From contig JAHIZR010000501.1 in assembly GCA_018814465.1 (NCBI GenBank), positions 1 through 6,050 on the forward strand: a DNA stretch of 6,050 nt, read 5' to 3'. Origin of the DNA: a bacterium (lineage in GTDB: Bacteria > Electryoneota > RPQS01). Both the position numbers and the translations under genes were made by a program. The notes under the pieces were generated by a model, which saw only the letters and a list, made by a program, of their open reading frames with translations, made no database searches and was not told the origin of the DNA. Positions 1 through 6,050 of this stretch are shown here, in pieces (the stretch's first letter is position 1; each line of letters starts with the position of its first letter).

Positions 1-1
1 C

Positions 2-811
2 GAGTTTTTGGAAGGATTTGATCCGATTGTCCAGACGCTGTTCGGAACGGGTTTTACTTGGTTCATGACCGCGCTCGGGGCGGCGGTGGTGTTCTTTGCC
101 CGCGATCTGCCGCGCAAGGTGCTCGACGGCGCGCTGGGTTTCGCGGCGGGCGTCATGATTGCCGCCAGCTATTGGTCGCTGCTCGCTCCGGCCATCGAAA
201 TGGCGGAAGAAACCAGCTCGTTTCCGGCTTGGTTTCCGGCAGTGACCGGATTTCTGCTCGGCGGCGTATTCTTAAGATTGGTTGACTACGTGCTGCCGCA
301 TCTCCATCTGGGCGAACCGATAGAGAATGCCGAGGGTATCAAGACACACTGGAGACGATCGACACTGCTGGTACTGGCCATCACGCTGCACAACATTCCG
401 GAAGGGCTCGCGGTCGGCGTCGCCTTCGGAGCCGCCGCGGCGGGTATGGAATCCTCTTCGCTGGCCGCTGCAGTTGCGCTGGCCTTGGGAATCGGCATTC
501 AGAATCTGCCGGAAGGAACGGCGGTTTCGATTCCGCTGCGCCGCGCCGGTATGTCGCGGCTGAAGAGTTTCTGGTACGGCCAGCTCTCCGGGCTGCCGGA
601 ACCGATCGCCGGAGTTATCGGCGCGTACATCGTCGTTTCATCGCAGGCGATCTTGCCCTATGCGCTGGCCTTCGCCGCCGGAGCGATGATCTTCGTCGTC
701 GCGGAAGAGGTGATCCCGGAGTCTCAAGCCGGCGGCAACGCCGACGTCGCGACCGGCGGAGTTATGATCGGTTTTGCCGTCATGATGCTGCTGGATGTCG
801 CGTTGGGATGA
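2..811 (+). CDS. ZIP family metal transporter, GufA-type (5' end probably outside window)
   Basis: Polytopic inner-membrane ZIP permease, expected to move divalent cations such as zinc or iron into the cytoplasm. The reading frame is open to the left edge, so the true start may lie a few codons upstream; the only visible start is TTG at 8, which gives 267 residues. Counting from that TTG, the ZIP metal-site helices are clear: HNIPEG at 128-133, then QNLPEG at 165-170, followed by EEVIPES at 233-239. Having Gln where zinc-specific ZupT proteins usually have His in the second motif fits the GufA branch. The histidine-containing loop between helices (HLHLGE, about 98-103) is short. About eight hydrophobic segments are visible, and the length is normal for the family. 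The stop lies 10 bp before the preferred start of the hydrolase gene, which suggests co-transcription. The family is certain; the transported metal cannot be read from sequence. Confidence 0.93.
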   Translation, partial: EFLEGFDPIVQTLFGTGFTWFMTALGAAVVFFARDLPRKVLDGALGFAAGVMIAASYWSLLAPAIEMAEETSSFPAWFPAVTGFLLGGVFLRLVDYVLPHLHLGEPIENAEGIKTHWRRSTLLVLAITLHNIPEGLAVGVAFGAAAAGMESSSLAAAVALALGIGIQNLPEGTAVSIPLRRAGMSRLKSFWYGQLSGLPEPIAGVIGAYIVVSSQAILPYALAFAAGAMIFVVAEEVIPESQAGGNADVATGGVMIGFAVMMLLDVALG

Positions 812-821
812 CAGAGTACGC

Positions 822-1643
822 ATGTTCCGCGTTACTTTCATTATCGTCTTAGTCGGTTTGGCGGCCTATGCGGTCTATGCCTTCTACTACTACATGATTC
901 AACGGTCGGTGATTTTCCCCCGGCACTTAGTGGAGCGGCCTGCTGACAGCGAACCTGTAATTGACGGGACACGGCTGTGGATCGAAACAACGCAGGGAAA
1001 GGTGGAAGCGTGGTATTTGCCATCCTATGTCTGTTATGAGGCAGGAGGAGAGCCTTTACTGATCTTCGCGCACGCCAATGCGGAGCTGATTGACTATTGG
1101 CCGCAGCATGTGACAAGCTTGCGCGAAATGGGAATCGGCGTGCTGTTAGTTGAATATCCCGGCTACGGCAGGTCGGAGGGCGAACCGTCTCAGGCAAGTC
1201 TGACCGAGACATTCGTCAAAGCCTACGACATGGTTACATCGTATGATGGCGTGGACGAAAATCGCGTGGCTGTGTTTGGTCGTTCGCTGGGCGGCGGAGT
1301 GGCTTGCGCGCTGGCGAAAGAGCGCAAGGTCAAGGCTATGATCCTGATGTCAACCTTCACCAGCATCAGAGATATGTCCAAGCAGTTTTTCTTTCCGAAA
1401 TTCCTGATTCTTGATCCCTTCGACAACCTCTCAGTTGTGAGACAATTCGCGGGGAAGATTCTGGTTGTGCACGGGACGCGGGATGAAATCTTCCCTTATG
1501 AGATGGGCGTCGAACTGGCGAATGCCGCGCAGGATGGGAAGCTCATCACCTATGAGTACGGCCACAACGACTGCATCTATGATTGGAACGAGTTCTGGCG
1601 GGAGCAGGAGGGATTTTTGAGAGAGGCGGGAGTGCGGCACTGA
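822..1643 (+). CDS. Membrane-anchored alpha/beta hydrolase (Bem46/ABHD13-like, serine hydrolase)
   Basis: Predicted serine hydrolase with one N-terminal membrane helix (about residues 4-26 from ATG 822), followed by an 'SVIFP' segment typical of Bem46/ABHD13-type proteins. The fold's landmarks are in order: the strand with HANAE (about 84-88, in the oxyanion-hole position usually written HGNA), VEYPGYGRSEG (about 110-120), the nucleophile elbow GRSLGG with Ser155, the acid in HGTRDEIFP (Asp221), and the base in GHNDC (His248). The catalytic triad is therefore complete. The substrate is unknown; esterase, thioesterase or peptidase activity are all possible. I chose ATG 822 because it begins just before the hydrophobic helix, avoids overlap and has a weak purine stretch (AGAG) upstream. 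ATG 795 in the same frame would add nine residues (282 in total) and overlap the transporter gene by 17 bp. Closely following the ZIP gene suggests a shared transcript but does not reveal a shared function. Confidence 0.9.
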   Translation: MFRVTFIIVLVGLAAYAVYAFYYYMIQRSVIFPRHLVERPADSEPVIDGTRLWIETTQGKVEAWYLPSYVCYEAGGEPLLIFAHANAELIDYWPQHVTSLREMGIGVLLVEYPGYGRSEGEPSQASLTETFVKAYDMVTSYDGVDENRVAVFGRSLGGGVACALAKERKVKAMILMSTFTSIRDMSKQFFFPKFLILDPFDNLSVVRQFAGKILVVHGTRDEIFPYEMGVELANAAQDGKLITYEYGHNDCIYDWNEFWREQEGFLREAGVRH

Positions 1644-1690
1644 AAATTGAAACGGGAAACTTGAAATTAGAAATTTGAAGCCTGAATAAG
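1642..1690. repeat. Degenerate tandem heptamer repeat, seven units
   Basis: Seven consecutive 7-base units, all beginning GAA and the first five beginning GAAA, start at 1642, 1649, 1656, 1663, 1670, 1677 and 1684. The middle units approximate GAAAYTT; the last two (GAAGCCT and GAATAAG) are decayed. The array begins inside the TGA stop codon of the hydrolase gene, so it directly abuts the coding region. Its phase is perfect, with no inserted or missing base over 49 bp. It resembles in kind the short tandemly repeated heptamers known from cyanobacterial genomes, without sequence identity being implied. No coding role is apparent. Confidence 0.6.
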
Positions 1691-1692
1691 AA

Positions 1693-1751
1693 CCCCCCTT
1701 TTATCCCCCCAAGCCAATCCTTCACTTCGTTCGAGGACGAGGCTTGGAGGG
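1693..1751. repeat. C-rich palindromic intergenic element (possible bidirectional terminator)
   Basis: Two runs of six C (1693-1698 and 1705-1710) separated by TTTTAT lead into a long inverted repeat: CCCCCCAAGCC (1705-1715) pairs with GGCTTGGAGGG (1741-1751) with one mismatch (C1708/A1748). The 25-base loop contains a smaller TCCT/AGGA pairing (1718-1721 with 1734-1737). The element lies between two converging genes, where a hairpin could stop transcription from both sides, but no proper U-tract follows the stem on either strand. The architecture (C-run, short T/A spacer, C-run, stem, purine-G arm) matches the cassette inside the glycosyltransferase gene at 2832-2951, so I read it as a member of a dispersed repeat family first and a terminator only possibly. 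Confidence 0.55.
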
Positions 1752-1775
1752 AAATAGCCGCGAATAGCGGATTGC

Positions 1776-2102
1776 TCAATCCTTAAAGATCAGGAACGCG
1801 CCGAAGGCGATGAAGGCAAAACCGGCGATGATCTTGAGCGTGATCTCTTCTTTTAAGTATAGGACCGAGAAAACGGCGAAAACCGAGAGCGTAATAACTT
1901 CCTGAATCGTCTTCAGCTGCGCGGCGGTGAATTGCCCGTGTCCCCAGCGATTCGCGGGAACTTGCAGGCAGTATTCGAAAAACGCGATGCCCCAGCTTGC
2001 TCCGATAGCGATCCAGATGGGCGACGACTTATAGCGCAGGTGGCCGTACCAGGCGAATGTCATAAAGACATTGGACAGAATCAGCAGCACGACGGTGGAC
2101 AT
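1776..2102 (-). CDS. DUF486 / DMT-type small membrane protein
   Basis: A 108-residue protein with four hydrophobic segments (about 1-18, 29-48, 66-85 and 88-106). It matches from memory the DUF486 family, a small branch of the drug/metabolite transporter superfamily. Family hallmarks visible in the sequence are FMTFAWYGHL near residue 13, the block WGIAFFEYCLQVPANR at about 38-53, and QLKTIQEVITLSVFAVFSVLYLKE at about 62-85. The length is normal for a complete protein of this family. It is an inner-membrane protein and probably works as an oligomer, as other four-helix DMT proteins do; the substrate is unknown. The ATG is 12 bp downstream of the glycosyltransferase stop on the same strand, so it is very likely in that transcript. 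No Shine-Dalgarno sequence precedes it: the upstream bases on the coding strand are pyrimidine-rich, which suggests translational coupling or an SD-independent start. Confidence 0.9.
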   Translation of the reverse strand: MSTVVLLILSNVFMTFAWYGHLRYKSSPIWIAIGASWGIAFFEYCLQVPANRWGHGQFTAAQLKTIQEVITLSVFAVFSVLYLKEEITLKIIAGFAFIAFGAFLIFKD

Positions 2103-2114
2103 AGGGGGAAGGAG

Positions 2115-3647
2115 TTAAGCTTGATTCAGTAGCCGCCGTCTGTCGAGGGCATTCAGGCGGGCGATGGTCTTGTTGCGGATTTTCATTTCGGGGGAGCGGA
2201 GAACGTCGGTGTTGCCGTCGTGACGGCGATAGCGGTAGCAGACTTCATGCACGCGCCCGACTTCGTATTTCTCGCCGGCTTTCAGCACCAGATCGTAGTC
2301 CTCGCCGTATTGGCCCAGCTCTTTTTCATCGAAACCGCCCATTTCTAAGATCACCGAGCGATGCCAGCAGCGCAGCGCGCCCGCGCCGTCTCGGCGGAGA
2401 ATATTGTTGCGGTTGTATTGTTCGTGCTTGATGACGCCGAACTCCGGCAAGACTTCCCCGGCTTCGTTCATCAGTTCATAATAGCTGATGGCCAGTCCCC
2501 AGGTCGGATGGGAATCCAGTGCGTCCACCATCTTCTGCATGGTATGGGGCAGATATTCGTCATCGCTGTCAAGCTGTGAAATATATTTCCCGCGCGCGAG
2601 CTTGACGCCCAGATTAAGCGCGAGCGCGATGACATTCTGATCGTTCTCGACGAGCCGAATCCGCGAGTCGTGTTCGGCATACTGCAGCACCATCTCCTGC
2701 GTGCCGTCGGTGGAACCGTTGTCCACAATGATATATTCCCAGTCAGTGAAGCTGTTGTTCTGCACCGATTGAATCGCCTTGCCGATAAAGCGGGCGCGAT
2801 TGTAGACGGGAGTGATGACGGAGACTTTTACCCCCCCCTGCCCCCCCGCTGCTTGCGGAGGGGTGTAAAGAGTGTCTTGCACCCCCCTGAATGGAGGGGA
2901 GTTAGAAACATCACTCCCCCTATCCCCCCCGCAAGCAGGGGGGTGAGCAGAACGTTCTCCTTCGAGCCAGACGTGCTGCCGTTTCAGGAAGTTGTAGAAG
3001 ACTTGTTCGATATGGGACTCCTCTTCCTTGTCCATGAACAGATAAGAAAAGCCGCCGAGCGCGCCGCGACCGGGGAAAAACAGCTTGCTTTTAAGCGCGG
3101 CAGTGTCTTTATTGCCGGGGGGCTCGGCAATCAAGGCTAAGCTTGCATCAATGTGACAGCGGCGCGAGAAGCTCTTGAGCAGGAGATCATAGAAGGCGGC
3201 GCGATGATGAATTTCATCCAGACCTCCGCTTTGGTTCAACCACTCACAGTTTACCGCCCACACCGGACCCCAGTCCTCGCGCTCCGTGATGTCACCGATG
3301 TCCTCGCGGGTTGTGTGCGGAATATCGCCAGTTTCACCGCGCACGGTGTAATTGCCGTAGAAGAAAACACAATCTGAATTCTCGGCAGCTTCAGTGAAGA
3401 CAGCTTTCCAGTCGTCCGCAAGCTCCAGCAAGTCGGGCGGCAGGAAGATCAGCAGCTTTTCACTCGCGCGCTGCGCAGCTTCATTCACACAAGCCGCGAA
3501 GTTCCGCGGATTCGCCTGCAGTGCGCGCGGATCATTTTGAATTCCGGCAATGAAGAGGTCGGACTGCTTCAACGACTCGACCGGAAAAGTTTTCGGAAGT
3601 TGTCCGTCAGGGGCAACTGTCCAGCAACAAACGTTCATTCCATTCAT
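2115..3647 (-). CDS. Two-domain family 2 glycosyltransferase with in-frame palindromic repeat insertion
   Basis: Inverting or retaining GT-A glycosyltransferase, probably cytoplasmic and acting in polysaccharide or glycolipid assembly. Numbered from ATG 3647 (510 residues), the C-terminal part is a standard GT2 domain: VSVITPVYNRARFIGKAIQS from 275, DNGSTDGT at 309-316, the metal/nucleotide DxD motif DSDD at 360-363, GGFDE at 437-441 and GEDYD at 448-452, where the catalytic base is expected. The N-terminal part (about 1-232) looks like a second, degraded GT-A domain: it has GGLDE (141-145) and FYDLLLK (152-158) in matching order, but LPPD (69-72) where DxD should be. Between them, residues 233-272 are encoded by a C/G-rich palindromic cassette. 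ATG 3638 is an alternative start with an AGGG nine bases upstream. A start at 3719 is possible in frame but would overlap the divergent patatin gene by 50 bp. The acceptor sugar cannot be predicted. Confidence 0.88.
   Translation of the reverse strand: MNGMNVCCWTVAPDGQLPKTFPVESLKQSDLFIAGIQNDPRALQANPRNFAACVNEAAQRASEKLLIFLPPDLLELADDWKAVFTEAAENSDCVFFYGNYTVRGETGDIPHTTREDIGDITEREDWGPVWAVNCEWLNQSGGLDEIHHRAAFYDLLLKSFSRRCHIDASLALIAEPPGNKDTAALKSKLFFPGRGALGGFSYLFMDKEEESHIEQVFYNFLKRQHVWLEGERSAHPPACGGDRGSDVSNSPPFRGVQDTLYTPPQAAGGQGGVKVSVITPVYNRARFIGKAIQSVQNNSFTDWEYIIVDNGSTDGTQEMVLQYAEHDSRIRLVENDQNVIALALNLGVKLARGKYISQLDSDDEYLPHTMQKMVDALDSHPTWGLAISYYELMNEAGEVLPEFGVIKHEQYNRNNILRRDGAGALRCWHRSVILEMGGFDEKELGQYGEDYDLVLKAGEKYEVGRVHEVCYRYRRHDGNTDVLRSPEMKIRNKTIARLNALDRRRLLNQA
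2832..2951 (-). repeat. In-frame C/G-rich palindromic repeat cassette inside the glycosyltransferase gene
   Basis: A 120-bp stretch, exactly 40 codons, unlike the flanking coding sequence. On the + strand it holds runs of C8 (2831-2838), C7 (2841-2847), C6 (2882-2887) and C7 (2924-2930), each near a G-rich partner. Three hairpins are visible: 2841-2849 with 2855-2863 (nine pairs, one mismatch), 2882-2887 with 2893-2898, and 2924-2929 with 2938-2943. The outer units are inverted copies, CTGCTTGCGG (2849-2858) against CCGCAAGCAG (2929-2938). In the reading frame it gives three Pro-Pro...Gly-Gly-like peptides (HPPACGG, NSPPFRG, TPPQAAGG). It has no stop codon and keeps the frame of the host gene. 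It probably forms a flexible linker between the two glycosyltransferase domains. Confidence 0.75.
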
Positions 3648-3669
3648 CCCTAACACGAAAACACAGGCA

Positions 3670-6048
3670 ATGATGCGAAGATTGATAATCTTCTGTTTAC
3701 TGATATTTTTCTGTTCCACTGTTCACGCCAAGACCGTGGGGCTGGCGCTTTCCGGCGGCGGCGCGCGCGGCTTCGCTCACATCGGCGTGCTGAAAGCCTT
3801 TGAGGAGGCGGGCTTCGAACCGGATTTAATTGTCGGTTCCTCGATGGGCGCGGTCATCGGCGGTTTGTACGCGGCGGGCTACTCGACCCGCGAACTGGAA
3901 TCCATCGCGCGCTCGGCTGACTGGTCGGAATTGTTCTTGGACCGCCCGCAGCGCCGCAATCTTTTTCTCGGACAGAAAGAAACTATCTCGCGGCATATCT
4001 TCAGCATGCGCTTTCGGGGCTGGGTGCCGGAGGTGCCGATGGCGCTCTCCAAAGGACAGCAGCTTTCGGAAATGCTCTTCGACTATGTTTATCACGCGCC
4101 CTATTCGGCTTGGCCGTCTTTCGACGATTTAAAGATACCCTTCCGCGCCGTGGCAACCGACATCTCACACGGCGAACCGGTGGTCTTTTCCCAAGGTGAT
4201 CTCGCGGAAGCGATGCGCGCGTCCATTTCAATGCCGCTGGTCTTCACTCCCTACGAGATGAACGGACGGCAGTTGGTGGACGGCGGAGTAATTGAAAATG
4301 TGCCCGTGGAAATCACTCTGCAGCAGGGCGCCGATGTGGTAATCGCCGTGAACTTGAGTACCGGTATCACGCCGGAGCAGCGCGTCGATCTGCCGTGGGA
4401 ACTTGCCGACCGGGTGACCACCATCATGCAGAAGCAAAGGATTTCAGAGTCACTGGGGCTGGCGAGTGTTGTAATCACTCCTGAAATCGGTTCGCACAGT
4501 TCAACAGACTTTACGAATGTTGATTCGCTTATTCAGGAGGGTTATCGAGCCGCGAAAGAACAAATCACCGCCGTGCTGGAAGCCGCCGACAAAAACAATG
4601 AGGTTCAAACCGAGCAGCCCTTCAGTTTTGCTTCGCAGGCAACGCTGAAAAAATTCTGGGACAATCTGCCTGAACGCGGACTGCCGCCTGAATCCTATTT
4701 CTATGAAGGGATTACCGCTCTTCCTGATTCACAGCTGATGTCGCTGCCGATGGGGAATGACGGACTGGGCAGACTGACTTGGATTCGACGGCAGTATCAG
4801 CAAAAGGGCATGTCACTCGCGCATGCCACCGAACTGGAGATGGGTTCCGACGGTGTGCTCTTTAGTCGTTGGGAAGAAGGCCGCATTCGCAGCATTCGCG
4901 TCAGCGGACTGCACCGCTTTCAATCCTGGGCGCTGCTGCGCGAATTCCCTTTGCAAAAAGGCGATATTTTCGATTATCGTCGGGCCAAGCGCGGCATCGG
5001 CAGGCTCTACGGCAACGATCAGTTTCAGTTTGTAACGCTTTCGGTATGGCCGGGGGACGACGGCCCTGATCTGACGATTCGCGTCCAGGAACGGCCTTCG
5101 CCGCAGCTGCGCTTCGGAGCCGGTTTTTCATCCGAGCGCAAAGGCCGCGGCTTCGTTGAATTCCTGCACGACAATATCGGAGCGGTGCGCGGACGGTTGG
5201 CGCTGTTCGGGAAATACGCGGAACGCGACGAACTCCTGCGCGCGCGCTGGACGGTGGACCGCCTGTTTCGAACCTATCTGACCAGCGACGCATCCCTTTA
5301 CTGGTCGCGATATGAAAACTACTTCTACGACGGCCTGCATAAGCCGACGATGTTCTATTTCTTCGAACGGTCGGGAGCGGATTTCTGGGCGGGACAGGCG
5401 TTTCACCGCTGGGGACAACTTGCGGGCGGCATTCGCTATCAGGATATTCAAGGCGGCGGAGTTGACATCGAACCGGCCGCATCGGTGCTGTTTTTAGGGC
5501 TGCGCTCGCTCGTGGATACCAAGGACAGCTATCCCTTCCCGACCCGCGGCGTGAAATTTCATGCGCAGTATGATTACGGTGCGAAAGTCACTCGCGAGCG
5601 CCGCTTCAACCGCACGACTTTCATGGGCGACGCGCACCTGCCGATCACTCATCGCGTCGTCGCGCACGGTCGTCTGGATTGGGGCTGGAACGATTTCCGG
5701 CTGCCGTTGTGGGGCCAGTTCCCGCTGGGCGGACAATATGACATGCTGGGCTTACGGAATAGCGAACGCTACGGTAACAACAAAGTTTTCGGACTGGCGG
5801 AACTGCGCTACGACCTGTTGTCGCGATTTCTGGCGGATGCTTATGTCTCCGCGCTCTACACGCTGGGGGCGGTCAATGTGGACTCCGATCCCTTCCCGGC
5901 TTCCCGCGATTATCAGCATGCGGTCGGCGGCGCGTTCGCGCTCTCGACTTTCTTAGGTCCGATGACACTCACCGCCGCCGAACTGATGCCATCCCGTTTC
6001 GGCACCGGTCATTTTCAACTGTATCTGAATCTGGGGCATGAGTTTTAG
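3670..6048 (+). CDS. Patatin-like phospholipase with POTRA region and Omp85 barrel (type Vd autotransporter, PlpD-like)
   Basis: A 792-residue outer-membrane lipase of the type Vd (patatin-Omp85) class, in which the barrel translocates or displays a patatin phospholipase A. From ATG 3670: signal peptide 1-20 ending VHA; patatin domain about 22-305 with the oxyanion loop GGGARG (29-34), nucleophile Ser58 in GSSMG (56-60) and catalytic Asp204 in DGG (204-206), so the Ser-Asp dyad is intact. A linker follows. Then comes a POTRA-like region: a partial unit around 375-402 (QQKGMSLAHATELEM) and a full unit at about 402-475. A beta-barrel runs from about 478 to 792 and ends HFQLYLNLGHEF, with the terminal Phe typical of BAM substrates. 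The Omp85 L6 motif is LGLRNSERYG (about 693-702) rather than VRGF/Y. Length is close to PlpD and FplA. I rejected in-frame ATG 3550 because it would add 40 residues before the signal peptide and overlap the divergent gene. Confidence 0.93.
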   Translation: MMRRLIIFCLLIFFCSTVHAKTVGLALSGGGARGFAHIGVLKAFEEAGFEPDLIVGSSMGAVIGGLYAAGYSTRELESIARSADWSELFLDRPQRRNLFLGQKETISRHIFSMRFRGWVPEVPMALSKGQQLSEMLFDYVYHAPYSAWPSFDDLKIPFRAVATDISHGEPVVFSQGDLAEAMRASISMPLVFTPYEMNGRQLVDGGVIENVPVEITLQQGADVVIAVNLSTGITPEQRVDLPWELADRVTTIMQKQRISESLGLASVVITPEIGSHSSTDFTNVDSLIQEGYRAAKEQITAVLEAADKNNEVQTEQPFSFASQATLKKFWDNLPERGLPPESYFYEGITALPDSQLMSLPMGNDGLGRLTWIRRQYQQKGMSLAHATELEMGSDGVLFSRWEEGRIRSIRVSGLHRFQSWALLREFPLQKGDIFDYRRAKRGIGRLYGNDQFQFVTLSVWPGDDGPDLTIRVQERPSPQLRFGAGFSSERKGRGFVEFLHDNIGAVRGRLALFGKYAERDELLRARWTVDRLFRTYLTSDASLYWSRYENYFYDGLHKPTMFYFFERSGADFWAGQAFHRWGQLAGGIRYQDIQGGGVDIEPAASVLFLGLRSLVDTKDSYPFPTRGVKFHAQYDYGAKVTRERRFNRTTFMGDAHLPITHRVVAHGRLDWGWNDFRLPLWGQFPLGGQYDMLGLRNSERYGNNKVFGLAELRYDLLSRFLADAYVSALYTLGAVNVDSDPFPASRDYQHAVGGAFALSTFLGPMTLTAAELMPSRFGTGHFQLYLNLGHEF
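3677..3693. promoter_or_regulatory. Perfect inverted repeat at the divergent start region (possible operator)
   Basis: GAAGATT (3677-3683) and AATCTTC (3687-3693) form a perfect 7-bp inverted repeat around the spacer GAT. It is AT-rich compared with its surroundings. It lies in the first codons of the patatin gene's signal peptide and about 30 bp upstream of the divergent glycosyltransferase start, where a promoter for the latter would have to be. Size and symmetry suit a dimeric regulator, or a small mRNA hairpin affecting initiation. Chance occurrence within the hydrophobic signal-peptide codons is a real alternative. Confidence 0.25.
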
Positions 6049-6050
6049 TC

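Noticed and set aside
1758..1770. Small hairpin CCGC-GAATA-GCGG as a terminator for the DUF486 gene
   Set aside because: The stem has only four pairs and no U-run follows on the - strand.
2831..2943. CRISPR-like array in the C-rich repeats
   Set aside because: Units are short, palindromic and differ in length and spacing, with no uniform repeat/spacer pattern and no cas genes nearby.
2670..3140. 156-codon open frame on the + strand across the repeat cassette, with Pro-rich repeated peptides
   Set aside because: It is the opposite strand of the well-supported glycosyltransferase; the repeated peptides only reflect the palindromic cassette, and the rest resembles no protein I know.
3550..3669. 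In-frame upstream extension of the patatin protein from ATG 3550
   Set aside because: It would place 40 unrelated residues before a clear signal peptide and overlap the 5' end of the divergent glycosyltransferase gene.
3648..3719. In-frame upstream extension of the glycosyltransferase from 3719, giving a basic then hydrophobic N-terminus
   Set aside because: It overlaps the patatin signal-peptide codons on the other strand, and a GT2 enzyme needs no such leader; not fully excluded.
3670..3735. Lipoprotein signal on the patatin protein (Cys residues in the hydrophobic leader)
   Set aside because: The residues before each Cys do not make a lipobox, and a VHA signal-peptidase I site follows; a barrel protein would not be expected to be a lipoprotein.
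4901..5482. 193-codon open frame on the - strand inside the patatin gene
   Set aside because: Arg/Ser/Pro-rich shadow of the POTRA and barrel coding sequence, with no recognisable domain.

Overview
The window comes from a moderately GC-rich Gram-negative bacterium. The outer membrane is shown directly by the gene at 3670-6048, which encodes a signal peptide, a patatin lipase, a POTRA region and an Omp85-type barrel ending in phenylalanine. Nothing fixes the lineage. The palindromic C-rich repeats that read as 'SPPFRGG'-like peptides, the heptamer tandem repeat and the lack of strong Shine-Dalgarno sequences remind me of uncultured candidate-phylum (FCB-type) genomes, but that is only an impression. 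No plasmid, phage, transposase, CRISPR, tRNA or rRNA sequence is visible.

Layout. At 2-811 (+) is a GufA-type ZIP metal transporter that runs in from the left edge. At 822-1643 (+) is a membrane-anchored alpha/beta hydrolase, close enough behind it to be co-transcribed. At 1644-1775 is a convergent intergenic stretch made almost entirely of repeats: seven degenerate heptamers (1642-1690), then a C-rich palindromic element (1693-1751). At 1776-2102 (-) is a small DUF486/DMT-type membrane protein. It lies 12 bp downstream of a two-domain family 2 glycosyltransferase at 2115-3647 (-). At 3670-6048 (+) is the patatin/Omp85 protein, transcribed divergently from the glycosyltransferase across only about 22 bp.

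How the genes work together. I see no single pathway. ZIP plus hydrolase, and glycosyltransferase plus DUF486, look like two short operons that converge. The glycosyltransferase and the patatin protein probably both act on the cell envelope, but they share only a tight divergent start region.

The most interesting structure is in the glycosyltransferase. A 120-bp C/G-rich palindromic cassette sits in frame between a degenerate GT-A-like N-terminal domain and the intact GT2 catalytic domain. A related element lies in the intergenic region at 1693-1751. The cassette looks like a selfish repeat tolerated as a protein linker, similar in principle to Rickettsia palindromic elements. Its runs of 7-8 G on the coding strand could also make the catalytic domain slip in and out of frame.
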